Below are positions 50,118 through 58,700 of a stretch of 64,000 nt of DNA, one piece after another. Below the pieces are notes generated by a model. It searched no databases. It saw only the letters and a list, made by a program, of their open reading frames with translations, and was not told the DNA's origin. Location: assembly GCA_963716865.1 (NCBI GenBank), contig CAVQUF010000004.1:806001-870000 (forward strand), in the 5' to 3' direction. The translations under genes and the position numbers were made by a program. Source of the DNA: AC-32 sp963716865 (GTDB taxonomy: Bacteria; Actinomycetota; Thermoleophilia; Gaiellales; Gaiellaceae). How positions within the stretch are numbered: the stretch's first letter is position 1; each line of letters opens with the position of its first letter.

Positions 50118-52349
50118 CTAGGCTCGGGCCGGCTCCGGCTCTGCCTCGCCCGGCACGTCCTCCTCGGCCACGCGCGCCTCCGCGGAGAGGTTCGGGAGCC
50201 ACTCGAGCCAGCTCGGGAAGTACCAGTTCCACTTGCCGAGCAGCTTCATCGTCGACGGCAGCAGCACCGCGCGGACGATCGTCGCGTCGAGCAGGATCGC
50301 GACCGCGAGGCCGAAGCCCATCTGCTTCAGGTCGATCTGCCGCAGGGTCCCGAAGATCGCGAAGACGGCGACCATCACGATCGCCGCGCTCGTGACCGTT
50401 CCGGCTGTCGTGACGATCCCGCGCTGAACGGCTTCCTCGGTCGGCATGCCGCGGTCGACCAGCTCCTTGATCCGGCTGACGATGAAGACGTGGTAGTCCA
50501 TCGAGAGCCCGAACAGGAGCACGAACAGGAACAACGGCAGCCACGAGGCGATCCCGCCGTTCGACTTGAAGCCGAGGATGCCCTCGGCCCAGTGGCCCTG
50601 GAACGTGAGCACCAGGATCCCATACGCCGCGCCGACTGAGAGCAGGTTGAGGACGATCGCCTTGATCGGGATCACGATCGAGCGGAACGTCATCAGCAGG
50701 AGCAGGAACGCGAGCCCGAGCACGAAGCCGAAGACGAGCGGCAGGTGCGTCTTCATAAGGTCGTTGAAGTCGCGGTTGCCGGCGGTCTCGCCGCCGACTG
50801 CGACGTCGACGCCGGGAACTGCCCCGATCGTCGCCGGGATGATGTTCTTGCGCAGCTCGCGGAGCGCCGTGTAGGCCGTCGAGCTCCGGCTGTCGGTCGA
50901 CGCGATCGGCATCGTCACCCGCGCGATCGTGTTGGACGAGTTCATGGTCAGGTCGACCGGGAGCGTGATCTTCCCTGTCGCGAGCGCACGCTCACGCATC
51001 ACCCACAGCGCCTCCTGGGCCTGGGTGGTGTTCAGGTCGTTGCCCTTGACGACGACGACCATCGGCACCGGCGAGCCCGGGAACGCCTTCTCGACGCGGT
51101 CGAACGTCTTCACGATCGGGATCGACGCCGGCAGGTCGGTGACGCTCGGGAACTTCGTGCTCAGGTGGAAGGCCGGGATGGCAAGCACCACGAGCAGCCC
51201 TGCGGACATCAGCATGGACATGAGCGGGAAGCGCAGGACCGGGCGCAAGATGGCGCTCCAGACCCGGGAGCCCTGCTCGGAGGCCTCACGGTGCAGGAAC
51301 GGGATCCGCCCCCGCTCGATGTTGTCGCCCAGCCGGTGCATCAGCGCAGGGAGCACCGAGAGCGACCCGATGATCGCCACTGCGACGACGATCATCGTTC
51401 CAACGCTGATCGACTTGAACGTCGGGTCGCCGGCGACCAGCATCCCCGCGATCGCGACGAGGACCGTCGCGCCGGAGATCAGCACGGCCTGACCGGAGGT
51501 CATGGACGTGCGTAACAGCGCATCGTGCGGCGACCGGCCACGGGCGCGTTCCTCCCGCTCGCGTTTGAGATAGAAGAGCGAGTAGTCGACGCCCACCGCC
51601 ATCCCGACGAGCAGGATCACCGACTGGGTGGCGTCGGAGGCAGGGATCGCGTGGCTCAGGAGCGCCGAGAGCCCGATCGCTGCGAGGACGCCCGAGAACG
51701 CGAGCAGCACCGGGATCCCCGCGGCCACCAGCGAGCCGAAGGCGAAGAGCAGGATGATCAGCGTGGCAGGGACCGCCAGTTTCTCGGCCCGTTTGAAGTC
51801 GTCGCCGAGCGTCTTGTCGAGCGCCTTCCGCGCGCTCGCGTCGCCGAACTCCTCGACGATGAAGCCCGGGTTCGCCTTCTGGGCCGCGGCAGTCGCGTCG
51901 AGAGCGCCCTGGACGTGATCGGGCGCGTCCTCGAGCTTCCCTTTGATCTCGAAGCGGACGAGCGCCGAGTGCCCGTCCTGCGAGATCTGCCCCTCGCTCT
52001 TGGACACGGCGGCGAGCGGCGAGACGATCGCGGTCGCCTCGGGCACGTGGCGGAGCCGGGCGACGACGTCGTTGATCACGGCCCTGAACTCGGGGTCACG
52101 TGCGACCCGGTCGCTCCTCTGGATCAGGACCGACTCCGAGGCCGGCTGCTTGAAGTCGCCGCTGCCGAGGATCTTCTGCGCCCGCCCCGACTCGCCGTCG
52201 CCGGCGTTCGAGTCGAGCAGCTTGTTCGTCCCGATCGCGGTTCCGAGGAAGACCGCCACGACCACGAAGATCAGCCAACCGAAAAAGGCGGTCTTCCAGT
52301 GTGCGGCGCTCCAGCGCCCGGCGCGACCAGCGAGGTTCGTCCTCTCCAT
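50118..52349 (-). CDS. MMPL/RND family transporter
   Basis: 743 aa with twelve helices in two repeats: N-terminal TM1, a large loop (SESVLIQRSD), VILLVGMAVGVDYSLFYLKRERE (MMPL signature with the helix-4 Asp-Tyr), a second loop, and LFLFVLLFGLSMDYHVFIVSRIKE. Proton-driven export of lipids or drugs is expected; hopanoid transport is conceivable but unsupported. ATG 52349. Confidence 0.92.
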   Translation of the reverse strand: MERTNLAGRAGRWSAAHWKTAFFGWLIFVVVAVFLGTAIGTNKLLDSNAGDGESGRAQKILGSGDFKQPASESVLIQRSDRVARDPEFRAVINDVVARLRHVPEATAIVSPLAAVSKSEGQISQDGHSALVRFEIKGKLEDAPDHVQGALDATAAAQKANPGFIVEEFGDASARKALDKTLGDDFKRAEKLAVPATLIILLFAFGSLVAAGIPVLLAFSGVLAAIGLSALLSHAIPASDATQSVILLVGMAVGVDYSLFYLKREREERARGRSPHDALLRTSMTSGQAVLISGATVLVAIAGMLVAGDPTFKSISVGTMIVVAVAIIGSLSVLPALMHRLGDNIERGRIPFLHREASEQGSRVWSAILRPVLRFPLMSMLMSAGLLVVLAIPAFHLSTKFPSVTDLPASIPIVKTFDRVEKAFPGSPVPMVVVVKGNDLNTTQAQEALWVMRERALATGKITLPVDLTMNSSNTIARVTMPIASTDSRSSTAYTALRELRKNIIPATIGAVPGVDVAVGGETAGNRDFNDLMKTHLPLVFGFVLGLAFLLLLMTFRSIVIPIKAIVLNLLSVGAAYGILVLTFQGHWAEGILGFKSNGGIASWLPLFLFVLLFGLSMDYHVFIVSRIKELVDRGMPTEEAVQRGIVTTAGTVTSAAIVMVAVFAIFGTLRQIDLKQMGFGLAVAILLDATIVRAVLLPSTMKLLGKWNWYFPSWLEWLPNLSAEARVAEEDVPGEAEPEPARA

Positions 52350-52405
52350 CTGCCAGCTCCCCCGTCGCGTGAACCCTGGAGCGTAACGGCGGTCGCCGCG
52401 GCCCG

Positions 52406-52684
52406 CTAGTCGGGTAGGCCGTGCTCGCGCTTGGCCTCTTCCTCCATGCGCTCGAGCCGCGTGTAGTAGTCGGGGAACTCGTTCAGGTGGGCGAGCGCGA
52501 TCTTCCCGGTCACGACGGCGTCGTCACCAGTCACGTTGGTCGTGGCGTCGTGGAGCCCGTGCTCGAGCTCCACGTCCATGCCCATGCGGAACTGCTCGAC
52601 GTCGAACGGCGCCGTCTCCCAGTCGATCCCGATCTGCTCGCCGATCTGCCGGGCCTCCTCGGCGGTGAATGTGGCTGTGCTCAT
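52406..52684 (-). CDS. DUF5661 family protein
   Basis: 92 aa: IGIDWETAPFDVEQFRMGMD, then VELEHGLHDATTNVTGDD and HLNEFPDYYTRLERME, a family conserved over its full length. Soluble, acidic. Function unknown. Confidence 0.8.
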   Translation of the reverse strand: MSTATFTAEEARQIGEQIGIDWETAPFDVEQFRMGMDVELEHGLHDATTNVTGDDAVVTGKIALAHLNEFPDYYTRLERMEEEAKREHGLPD

Positions 52685-52704
52685 GGCACGACTCTACGCC
52701 TCTC

Positions 52705-53289
52705 TCAGTCGGGACAGGCGCAGACGATGTCGCCCTCCAGCGAGCCGTCGATCGGGCCGCTTCCGCCCTCGGCCTTCGTCGGGTGGAAACGGAGGCGGTA
52801 CGTCCCCACCACCTGGCAGCCGACGAGCTGCTTGCGCTGGGCCTTGCGGATCGTCCCGCAGAAGCGACCTTCCATGAAGCCCTTTGCATTACAGGTCTGA
52901 CACGGGTCGAAATACGGCCGGCGGTGCGTGCCCGCGTTCGTGATCCCCGAGATCGTCCCGAACGCGACTGCGCCGCTGCCCTTCCAGACGAACTCGCCCT
53001 CGTGGATTCCACGCCGCCTCCCGTCACCACCTTCATAGGCGCTCACGAGATTGCGGATGCTGAACCAGCCGTCGAGCACCTGAGCCGTTGCCGAGTCGCA
53101 CTGGTGGTGGACCACCTGCACCTTCAGGAAATGGATGGTCTTCAGCGTCACGCACTTGAGCTTCGTGCAGCGCTCGGTCTCGTGCTCCAGGGGCGTCAGT
53201 ACCCCCTTGAGGTTCTTGGACAGCGCGGACAGGCAGATGTGGCGCTCGAGCAGTTCGCGACTGCCTTCGCTGCATAGATCGAGTGGCAT
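52705..53289 (-). CDS. Hypothetical Cys-containing protein
   Basis: 194 aa. ATG 53289 has a textbook AAAGGAGG 6 nt upstream. N-terminal half with scattered Cys/His (LKCVTLKTIHFLKVQVVHHQC) and a C-terminal beta region with FDPCQTCNAKGFMEGRFCG, which could bind zinc. No family recognised. Base composition looks more AT-rich than its neighbours, hinting at transfer. Confidence 0.65.
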   Translation of the reverse strand: MPLDLCSEGSRELLERHICLSALSKNLKGVLTPLEHETERCTKLKCVTLKTIHFLKVQVVHHQCDSATAQVLDGWFSIRNLVSAYEGGDGRRRGIHEGEFVWKGSGAVAFGTISGITNAGTHRRPYFDPCQTCNAKGFMEGRFCGTIRKAQRKQLVGCQVVGTYRLRFHPTKAEGGSGPIDGSLEGDIVCACPD

Positions 53290-53374
53290 CTCGGGCCTCC
53301 TTTGACGGCTGAACCGGGCCTCTAACCGCAGGACGTCGCGCGGGACCCGGATCTTCCAGCGAAGATGGAGCCTC

Positions 53375-55000
53375 ATGGACCGCGAACGCGACGTGATCGT
53401 CGTCGGGGGCGGCCACAACGGGCTCGCCTGCGCCGCCTACCTCGCCAGCGCCGGGCTCGACGTGCTCGTGCTCGAGCAGCGGCCCGCGCTCGGCGGCGCT
53501 GCGGTGACCGAGGAGCCGTGGCCCGGCTACCGGATCTCGACCGCGTCGTACGTCGTCAGCCTGATGCCGCCGCAGATCGTCTCCGACCTTCGTCTGGCCG
53601 AGCACGGCTACCGCGTCTCGATCCTCGAGCCGGACTACTACGTCCCGTTCCCCGACGGCTCGACCCTGACAATGTGGGGGGACATGGCCCGAACGCAGCG
53701 CGAGATCGCGAAGCTCTCGAGCCGCGACGGCGAGGCCTATCCCGAGTTCGACCGCTACTTCGAGCGCCTGGCCGGGCTGCTGCGCGACCTGCTCTTCGTC
53801 GTGCCTCCGAACCTGCGTCTCGGCGATCTCCCGCGCTGGCTTCGCCTCGGCGCGCAGCTGCGCCACTGGAGGGGCCGGGACGTCGCCGAGCTGCTCCGCC
53901 TCTTCACGCTCTCGGCCGCCGACCTGCTCGACGAGTGGTTCGAGGACGAGCGGGTCAAGGGCGCGCTCGGCACGCAGGCGGTGATCGGCGCCTGGGGCGG
54001 GCCGATGACGCCCGGGTCCGCGTACGTGCTGATGCACCACTGGATCGGCGAGGTCGACGGCCACTCCGGCGCCTGGGGCTGGGTGCACGGCGGGATGGGC
54101 GGCGTGAGCGCGGCGCTCTCCGGGGCCGCGCGGGCGGCCGGGGCGGAGCTCCGAACCGACGCGCCGGTCAGGCGCGTGGTCGTCCGCAACGGGCGCGCCG
54201 TGGGAGTCGAGCTCGCATCGGGCGAGGTGCTCGAGGCGCACCGAGTCGTCTCGAACGCGCACCCGATCACCACCTACCGCGACCTCATCGGCGAGGACGA
54301 GCTCCCGGCCGAGGTCGTGCGCGACATCAGCCGCTTCCGCACCCGCTCCGGGTCGGTGAAGGTGAACGTCGCGCTCGGCGGGCTCCCGCAGGTCGCCGGC
54401 TGGGAGGGCGACGTCCCCGGCGACCCGCACACCGGCCTGATCGCGGTCTCGCCGTCGATCGAGTACCTCGAGCGGGCATGGGACGACGCGAAGTACGGCC
54501 GCGCGTCGACTCACCCGTACGTGGAGACGGTCTTTCCGACCGTGCTCGAGGACGGTCTCGCCCCGGACGGCAAGCACGTGATGCTCGCGTTCACGCAGTT
54601 CGGGCCGTACGAGCTCGCCGAGGGCACCTGGGACGACGAGCGCGAGGCGTACGGGAAGCGGGTCATGGAGACCCTCGGCGCCTACCTGCCGGGGATCGAG
54701 GAGCTCGTCGAGCACATCGAGGTGCTCGCCCCGCCCGACCTCGAGGAGCGGTTCGGCCTCCTCGGCGGCAACATCTTCCAGGGCGAGATGAGCCCCGACC
54801 AGCTGTTCTCGCTCCGCCCGATCTTCGGCTACGGCGACTACCGGACGCCGGTCTCAGGGCTGTACCTCTGCGGCTCGGGCACGCACCCCGGCGGCGGCGT
54901 GATGGCCGTTCCTGGCCGCAACTGCGCCCGCGTCGTGGCGGGCGACGTGCGGCGCGAGCGCGCTCTCGGACGGATCCGGCGCGCGACGCGTAGCGGGTAG
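53375..55000 (+). CDS. NAD(P)/FAD-dependent oxidoreductase, PYROXD2/phytoene dehydrogenase-like
   Basis: 541 aa. VIVVGGGHNGLACAAYLASA dinucleotide fold, LGGAAVTEEPWPGYRIS, GWVHGGMGGVSAALSGAA in the middle, and a C-terminal CGSGTHPGGGVMAVPGRNCA flavin motif. Closest to the PYROXD2 subgroup; no carotenoid genes are near, so a carotenoid role is not supported. ATG 53375. Confidence 0.88.
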   Translation: MDRERDVIVVGGGHNGLACAAYLASAGLDVLVLEQRPALGGAAVTEEPWPGYRISTASYVVSLMPPQIVSDLRLAEHGYRVSILEPDYYVPFPDGSTLTMWGDMARTQREIAKLSSRDGEAYPEFDRYFERLAGLLRDLLFVVPPNLRLGDLPRWLRLGAQLRHWRGRDVAELLRLFTLSAADLLDEWFEDERVKGALGTQAVIGAWGGPMTPGSAYVLMHHWIGEVDGHSGAWGWVHGGMGGVSAALSGAARAAGAELRTDAPVRRVVVRNGRAVGVELASGEVLEAHRVVSNAHPITTYRDLIGEDELPAEVVRDISRFRTRSGSVKVNVALGGLPQVAGWEGDVPGDPHTGLIAVSPSIEYLERAWDDAKYGRASTHPYVETVFPTVLEDGLAPDGKHVMLAFTQFGPYELAEGTWDDEREAYGKRVMETLGAYLPGIEELVEHIEVLAPPDLEERFGLLGGNIFQGEMSPDQLFSLRPIFGYGDYRTPVSGLYLCGSGTHPGGGVMAVPGRNCARVVAGDVRRERALGRIRRATRSG

Positions 55001-55030
55001 CGGATGGCGCGCACGCTGACGATCCTCGGG

Positions 55031-55159
55031 CTAGTCGTCGTGACGGTGCTTCCAGAAGAGCCAGCAGAGCCAGGCAAGAACCACTGCGGGAATCACGATC
55101 GACGCCAGGATGACGAGCGCGATCGCCTGATCACCGGGGGCTGCGATGACGCTCAGCAC
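55031..55159 (-). CDS. Small single-TM membrane protein (42 aa)
   Basis: GTG 55159 to TAG 55031. Short polar start (MLSVIAAPGDQ), one strong helix (ALVILASIVIPAVVLAWL) and a Trp/His/Asp end (LFWKHRHDD). No clear ribosome site. The sequence looks designed for the membrane rather than random, so probably real. Confidence 0.5.
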   Translation of the reverse strand: MLSVIAAPGDQAIALVILASIVIPAVVLAWLCWLFWKHRHDD

Positions 55160-55218
55160 GGCGGCACGATGTTTCGGTTCTTGCGCGGCTCGTGCAGTCC
55201 GCCGCCGGGCGCCCCTGG

Positions 55219-55437
55219 TCAGGCCTCGTCGGTTCGCTCGGCCAGCACTTGCGAGGCCGCCTTGGCGTCGCTCTCCTCGACGAGCACCTGCGCCCCGCCC
55301 GACAATACGAATGGGTAGGCGCCGCCGGCATCGTCTGCCCTGATCGACGCGGCAATCCCGGCCGACGCGAGCAGGCCCTCGACGACCTCCGCCTCGGTCC
55401 GCGTCGCGTATGTGGCTATCGGGATCAACCGGTCCAT
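55219..55437 (-). CDS. DUF2007 family protein (putative signal-transducing)
   Basis: 72 aa, ferredoxin-like DUF2007: IPIATYATRTEAEVVEGLLA, GIAASIRADDAGG, VLVEESDAKAASQVLAE. Binding partner unknown. ATG 55437. Confidence 0.8.
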   Translation of the reverse strand: MDRLIPIATYATRTEAEVVEGLLASAGIAASIRADDAGGAYPFVLSGGAQVLVEESDAKAASQVLAERTDEA

Positions 55438-55503
55438 GTCATCCAGATGATCGCAACTGCGGCGTGGGCACGTCGCTACCGCGGCTGTGGCCCTGCGCAG
55501 AGG

Positions 55504-56283
55504 CTACGGGGAATTCAGCACGAGCTCGTGCCAGAGCAGCCGGCCGGACGTTCCGAGCGGCTGCTCCGGGCGATGATCTTGGTTGCCGTCGTAGACCGAG
55601 ACGTACCGAAACGGCGTCTGGTCGATCGCGTCGGCCCATCGTTCGGGCGTCCAGGCCGCCATCCGGTGAACTTCGTCGAAGACTCGGCCTCGGGCCGGTC
55701 CGGAGAGGCACTCCATGGTCCCACGCTGTACCTCGATTCCGTTCTCGAGGTCGATTTCTTCGACCCGCCAGTTGGTACGAACTCGAACGCCGTCCTTCTC
55801 TTGCTCCCAGATCGAGGGCTGGACACCCCGCCACGGATCAGTTGGATCGCGCAGTTCCAGCTGGATGAGGTATCGACTCCCGTGACGCAAGTGCCGTGCC
55901 ATGCATCGCAGGTGGCGAATCGACTGCGCCCGATCCTGGAGATACGCGAGGGAATCGATTGGACAAACGGCGCCACCGAAAAGACGCCCGAGGTCGAAGT
56001 CGGTCATCTCGGCGACCACCGCCGCGCCGGGAAGCCTTGCATCACGCAGGCTTTCCTGCGCAAGACGAACCATCGCAGGGGACCGATCAATTCCAACCGC
56101 TTCGAGACCCCGCCGACCGAAGCCGACGAGAAACCGGCCAGAGCCGCATGCCGGTTCCAGAACAGGCGCGCAGTCGCCCCCGAGCCGGCCGAGGAGCCAC
56201 TCGATCTCGTCACTTACGTCCCACGAAAACGCGACGTCGTAAAGGCGTGCCTCGACCGTGTAGAGCTTGTGCGTGCCCTCCAT
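55504..56283 (-). CDS. Class I SAM-dependent methyltransferase
   Basis: 259 aa. APVLEPACGSGRFLVGFGRR (motif I), AVGIDRSPAMVRLA (motif II), VVAEMTDFDLGRLF, and a beta-rich C-terminal half (RYLIQLELRDPTDPW). Small-molecule type. Composition is more AT-rich than the core genes. ATG 56283. First gene of the repeat-spaced accessory stretch. Confidence 0.85.
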   Translation of the reverse strand: MEGTHKLYTVEARLYDVAFSWDVSDEIEWLLGRLGGDCAPVLEPACGSGRFLVGFGRRGLEAVGIDRSPAMVRLAQESLRDARLPGAAVVAEMTDFDLGRLFGGAVCPIDSLAYLQDRAQSIRHLRCMARHLRHGSRYLIQLELRDPTDPWRGVQPSIWEQEKDGVRVRTNWRVEEIDLENGIEVQRGTMECLSGPARGRVFDEVHRMAAWTPERWADAIDQTPFRYVSVYDGNQDHRPEQPLGTSGRLLWHELVLNSP

Positions 56284-56343
56284 CACGATCACGAAGCTAC
56301 CGCTCGACGCGATGCGAAGCGAACAAGCGCGAGCATGTCGGGG

Positions 56344-56371
56344 TGGGCGATCGTTCGGGAATGCCCCCTGA
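56344..56371 (+). repeat. 28 bp array repeat R1
   Basis: TGGGCGATCG-TTCGGGAATG-CCCCCTGA, between the methyltransferase and AHSA1 genes. Confidence 0.65.
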
Positions 56372-56402
56372 ATCAGGCTTTGGAGTCTGGCTCCAGCCTC
56401 AA

Positions 56403-56903
56403 CTACCCAGAGACAGTCGTCTTTTGATCGAGCAGTGACCTCAAGTAATCCTCCATTTTGTTGAAACTGTCTTCCTGGCCGTCGGACTTGGTCATGTGGT
56501 CACGGCCAGCCTTGTCGCGGAAAGCCAGCTTCATCGTCAGCTTCGTCACCCCGTCCGTTTCGTGCAGATCCACGGACTCGACGGCGTCCGCATCTGGCCA
56601 CCCTTCAAACAGCCACGTCGCGACGGTCCGGGTCGACGGCTCGACCTCCAAGTAGGTTCCCCGAAACGCGCACTCGGTTCCGTCTTCGGTCACGAAGACG
56701 ATGTAGTAGTTCCCTCCGACGCGCAGGTCGATCGAGCACTCCGTCACCTCACACGCAAATGGAGCGAACCATTTGGTCACATGCTCCGGCTTCGTCAATA
56801 CGTCGAAGACGAGTGCGATCGGAGCGTCGAACTCTCGAGTGGTGACGATCTCGAGATCGGTCGGGAATTCGATGACTGCCGATCCATGCCGATTAGGTGT
56901 CAC
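56403..56903 (-). CDS. SRPBCC/AHSA1 family protein
   Basis: 166 aa START-like fold: TTREFDAPIALVFDVLTKPEHVTKWFAP, CSIDLRVGGNYYIVF, and DYLRSLLDQK helix. Binds a hydrophobic ligand or acts as an Aha1-like factor. GTG 56903 overlaps the ArsR stop (GTGA); the ArsR-AHSA1 pair is a common co-regulated unit. Confidence 0.9.
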   Translation of the reverse strand: MTPNRHGSAVIEFPTDLEIVTTREFDAPIALVFDVLTKPEHVTKWFAPFACEVTECSIDLRVGGNYYIVFVTEDGTECAFRGTYLEVEPSTRTVATWLFEGWPDADAVESVDLHETDGVTKLTMKLAFRDKAGRDHMTKSDGQEDSFNKMEDYLRSLLDQKTTVSG

Positions 56904-57268
56904 TGCGGCTCTCCTTGTTGTTGAAGTTCTTTGAGGTAGTCGTCCATCCGATCCAGTCGGTCATTCCACGCCTGCTCGTACTTGGCCAACCAGTCGTGAA
57001 ACGGCTGCAGGCGCGCGGGTTCGAGGCGGTACAGGCGACGACGCCCCTCCGCTCGGGAGCTGACGAGTCCCACCTCACTGAGCACCCGTAGGTGTTTTGA
57101 GACCTGAGGCTGGGACAGCGCGAGGTCGTTCACGATCGCCCCGACCGCCTTCTCGCCTCCGATCAGCGTGTCCAGGATTTCGCGACGGTGCGCCTCGCCA
57201 ATTGCATTGAAGACGTCCGACGTCGTGGAAGAGCGGGCCACGGCAGCATCATATTCCGACATCGGCAT
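56900..57268 (-). CDS. ArsR family transcriptional regulator
   Basis: 122 aa winged helix: DVFNAIGEAHRREILDTLIGG, NDLALSQPQVSKHLRVLSEVGLV recognition helix, RAEGRRRLYRLEPARL wing. No metal-binding ELCVCDL motif, so probably not a metal sensor. Likely controls itself and the AHSA1 gene. Confidence 0.92.
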   Translation of the reverse strand: MPMSEYDAAVARSSTTSDVFNAIGEAHRREILDTLIGGEKAVGAIVNDLALSQPQVSKHLRVLSEVGLVSSRAEGRRRLYRLEPARLQPFHDWLAKYEQAWNDRLDRMDDYLKELQQQGEPQ

Positions 57269-57327
57269 GTGTCAAGTGGCTCATGGGCCTGCACGCCGAC
57301 ATCGGCTGCGGCGCGAAGACGCTCCGC

Positions 57328-57355
57328 TGGGCCAGCGTTCGGGAATGTTCCCTGA
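57328..57355 (+). repeat. 28 bp array repeat R2
   Basis: TGGGCCAGCG-TTCGGGAATG-TTCCCTGA, 60 bp upstream of the ArsR gene. Confidence 0.65.
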
Positions 57356-57401
57356 CGGTTCTGGCCCTCCTACCTCAGCACTCCAGGCAGAGGAGCGGTT
57401 C

Positions 57402-57680
57402 TCAGACCGCGTACAGGACGAGAATGGCGACTGTCGCCAGGATGATCGCAGCGATGAACACGATCTCACTTGTACGATCGCGAAGGCCGCTCACCAGGTA
57501 CGTGATGAAGATCCACATCGGGGCGAGTTGGCTAAAAAAGTCCAGCTTCACATCGATCACGTTCTTCGCGATGACGGCCTCGACGAGAAGGCAGGCGGCC
57601 GCAACGAGCGAAACCATGACCAGCGGGTCGCGGATCTGCCGCCACGACACGCCGCCATGCGGGAAATTGAGCGCACGCAT
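57402..57680 (-). CDS. Small membrane protein
   Basis: 92 aa, two or three helices (VMVSLVAAACLLVEAVIA, LAPMWIFITYLVSGL, IVFIAAIILATVAILVLYAV). ATG 57680 has AAGGAGG 9 nt upstream, which favours it over GTG 57689. Not recognised. Confidence 0.65.
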   Translation of the reverse strand: MRALNFPHGGVSWRQIRDPLVMVSLVAAACLLVEAVIAKNVIDVKLDFFSQLAPMWIFITYLVSGLRDRTSEIVFIAAIILATVAILVLYAV

Positions 57681-57835
57681 AACGCACACCTCCTTCCGGG
57701 TTGCTTCCCCTGGAAACTTGATACTTGATCATCCATCCCTGCGTTGCGCTGCACATCCGCGCCGCCACTGAACCCGCTTGCCCGGAACTACCGAACTCCC
57801 GCTGCCAGTAGGTGGCTAGGGCGAGAACGCCAGGC

Positions 57836-57863
57836 TGCGCCAGTGTTCGCGAAGGCACTCCGA
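57836..57863 (+). repeat. 28 bp array repeat R3
   Basis: TGCGCCAGTG-TTCGCGAAGG-CACTCCGA, a diverged copy in the 264 bp between divergent genes. Confidence 0.5.
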
Positions 57864-57944
57864 TGGCTGCCTCACAGTCACCCGCGCGCGGGCGCTTCAG
57901 CAAGTGCGAGATCCTACGGATGCGCCGGCCGGAGCGTGCCGACG

Positions 57945-58367
57945 ATGATTCCGGACGGAGCTTCAGTGCACACCTATCTGCTGATGATCACGTTCCGGGT
58001 GTGGTTTTGCGAGATCGCGGTCTCGGGATTCAACTACTTCGTCCTCATGAACCGCGTCTACGAGCCGCGCGTCGGCGAGCGACGCGCGCATCGAATCGGG
58101 ATGACGACGCGAATCGTCTACATCTTCTTCCCGTTCGCCTACGCGCTGGTGCGGTTCGCTCACGTTCATGCCGTGCGCGAGTTGCTACTCGCCGGCACGT
58201 ACTGGCTCTTGATGGTGCTTGCCTTCGAATGGGTCGGGAGCTTCCTGCTCCGCCGTCCCGTCCACGAGATCCTCGAAGGCTGGCACGTGGAGAACGGCTA
58301 CATGTGGCCCTATGTCCTGGCGGCCTACTTCTTCTCACCGCTGGTCGTCGGGCTCCTCCTGGCCTGA
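57945..58367 (+). CDS. Membrane protein, four helices
   Basis: 140 aa; helices near YLLMITFRVWFCEIAVSGF, RIVYIFFPFAYALVRF, GTYWLLMVLAFEWVGSFLL and YVLAAYFFSPLVVGLLL. Conserved-looking VHEILEGWHVENGYMWPYV. Not assigned to a family. ATG 57945, or GTG 57966 with GGAG upstream. Confidence 0.65.
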   Translation: MIPDGASVHTYLLMITFRVWFCEIAVSGFNYFVLMNRVYEPRVGERRAHRIGMTTRIVYIFFPFAYALVRFAHVHAVRELLLAGTYWLLMVLAFEWVGSFLLRRPVHEILEGWHVENGYMWPYVLAAYFFSPLVVGLLLA

Positions 58368-58484
58368 CTCGGCCCCACCTGCGGCACGCCTGAGAACAGG
58401 ATGGTGGGTTGGGCGAGCGTGCTTACGTCCGAACGCTCTTTGACTTGATCACGTAAACCACCTCGGTAACGCGTGGCAGTCGCC

Positions 58485-58512
58485 TGCGCCAGTGCGCGGG
58501 AAGACACCCTGG
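58485..58512 (+). repeat. 28 bp array repeat R4
   Basis: TGCGCCAGTG-CGCGGGAAGA-CACCCTGG. A partial further copy, TGGGCGAGCGT, is at 58410. Confidence 0.5.
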
Positions 58513-58532
58513 GCGGCGCGTAGGCTCGCGGC

Positions 58533-58625
58533 ATGCCGAACGACATTGACTCAGACGCCTATTTCGCGGAGCGCGGGTTAGTGCTCCGGGAGGAATGGAA
58601 CCATCGACGAGGCGTTACCTCCTGA
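58533..58625 (+). pseudogene. Short ORF, possibly a gene remnant
   Basis: 30 codons from ATG 58533: MPNDIDSDAYFAERGLVLRE, then EWNHRRGVTS and TGA. Looks like a truncated N-terminus; no ribosome site. Confidence 0.3.
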
Positions 58626-58700
58626 CGCCGAAACGAGGCACTCGACTCACTGGGCTGATCTGGGGAGCGGATTCTCGGTGGGCTTGAATAGGCGCACTCC

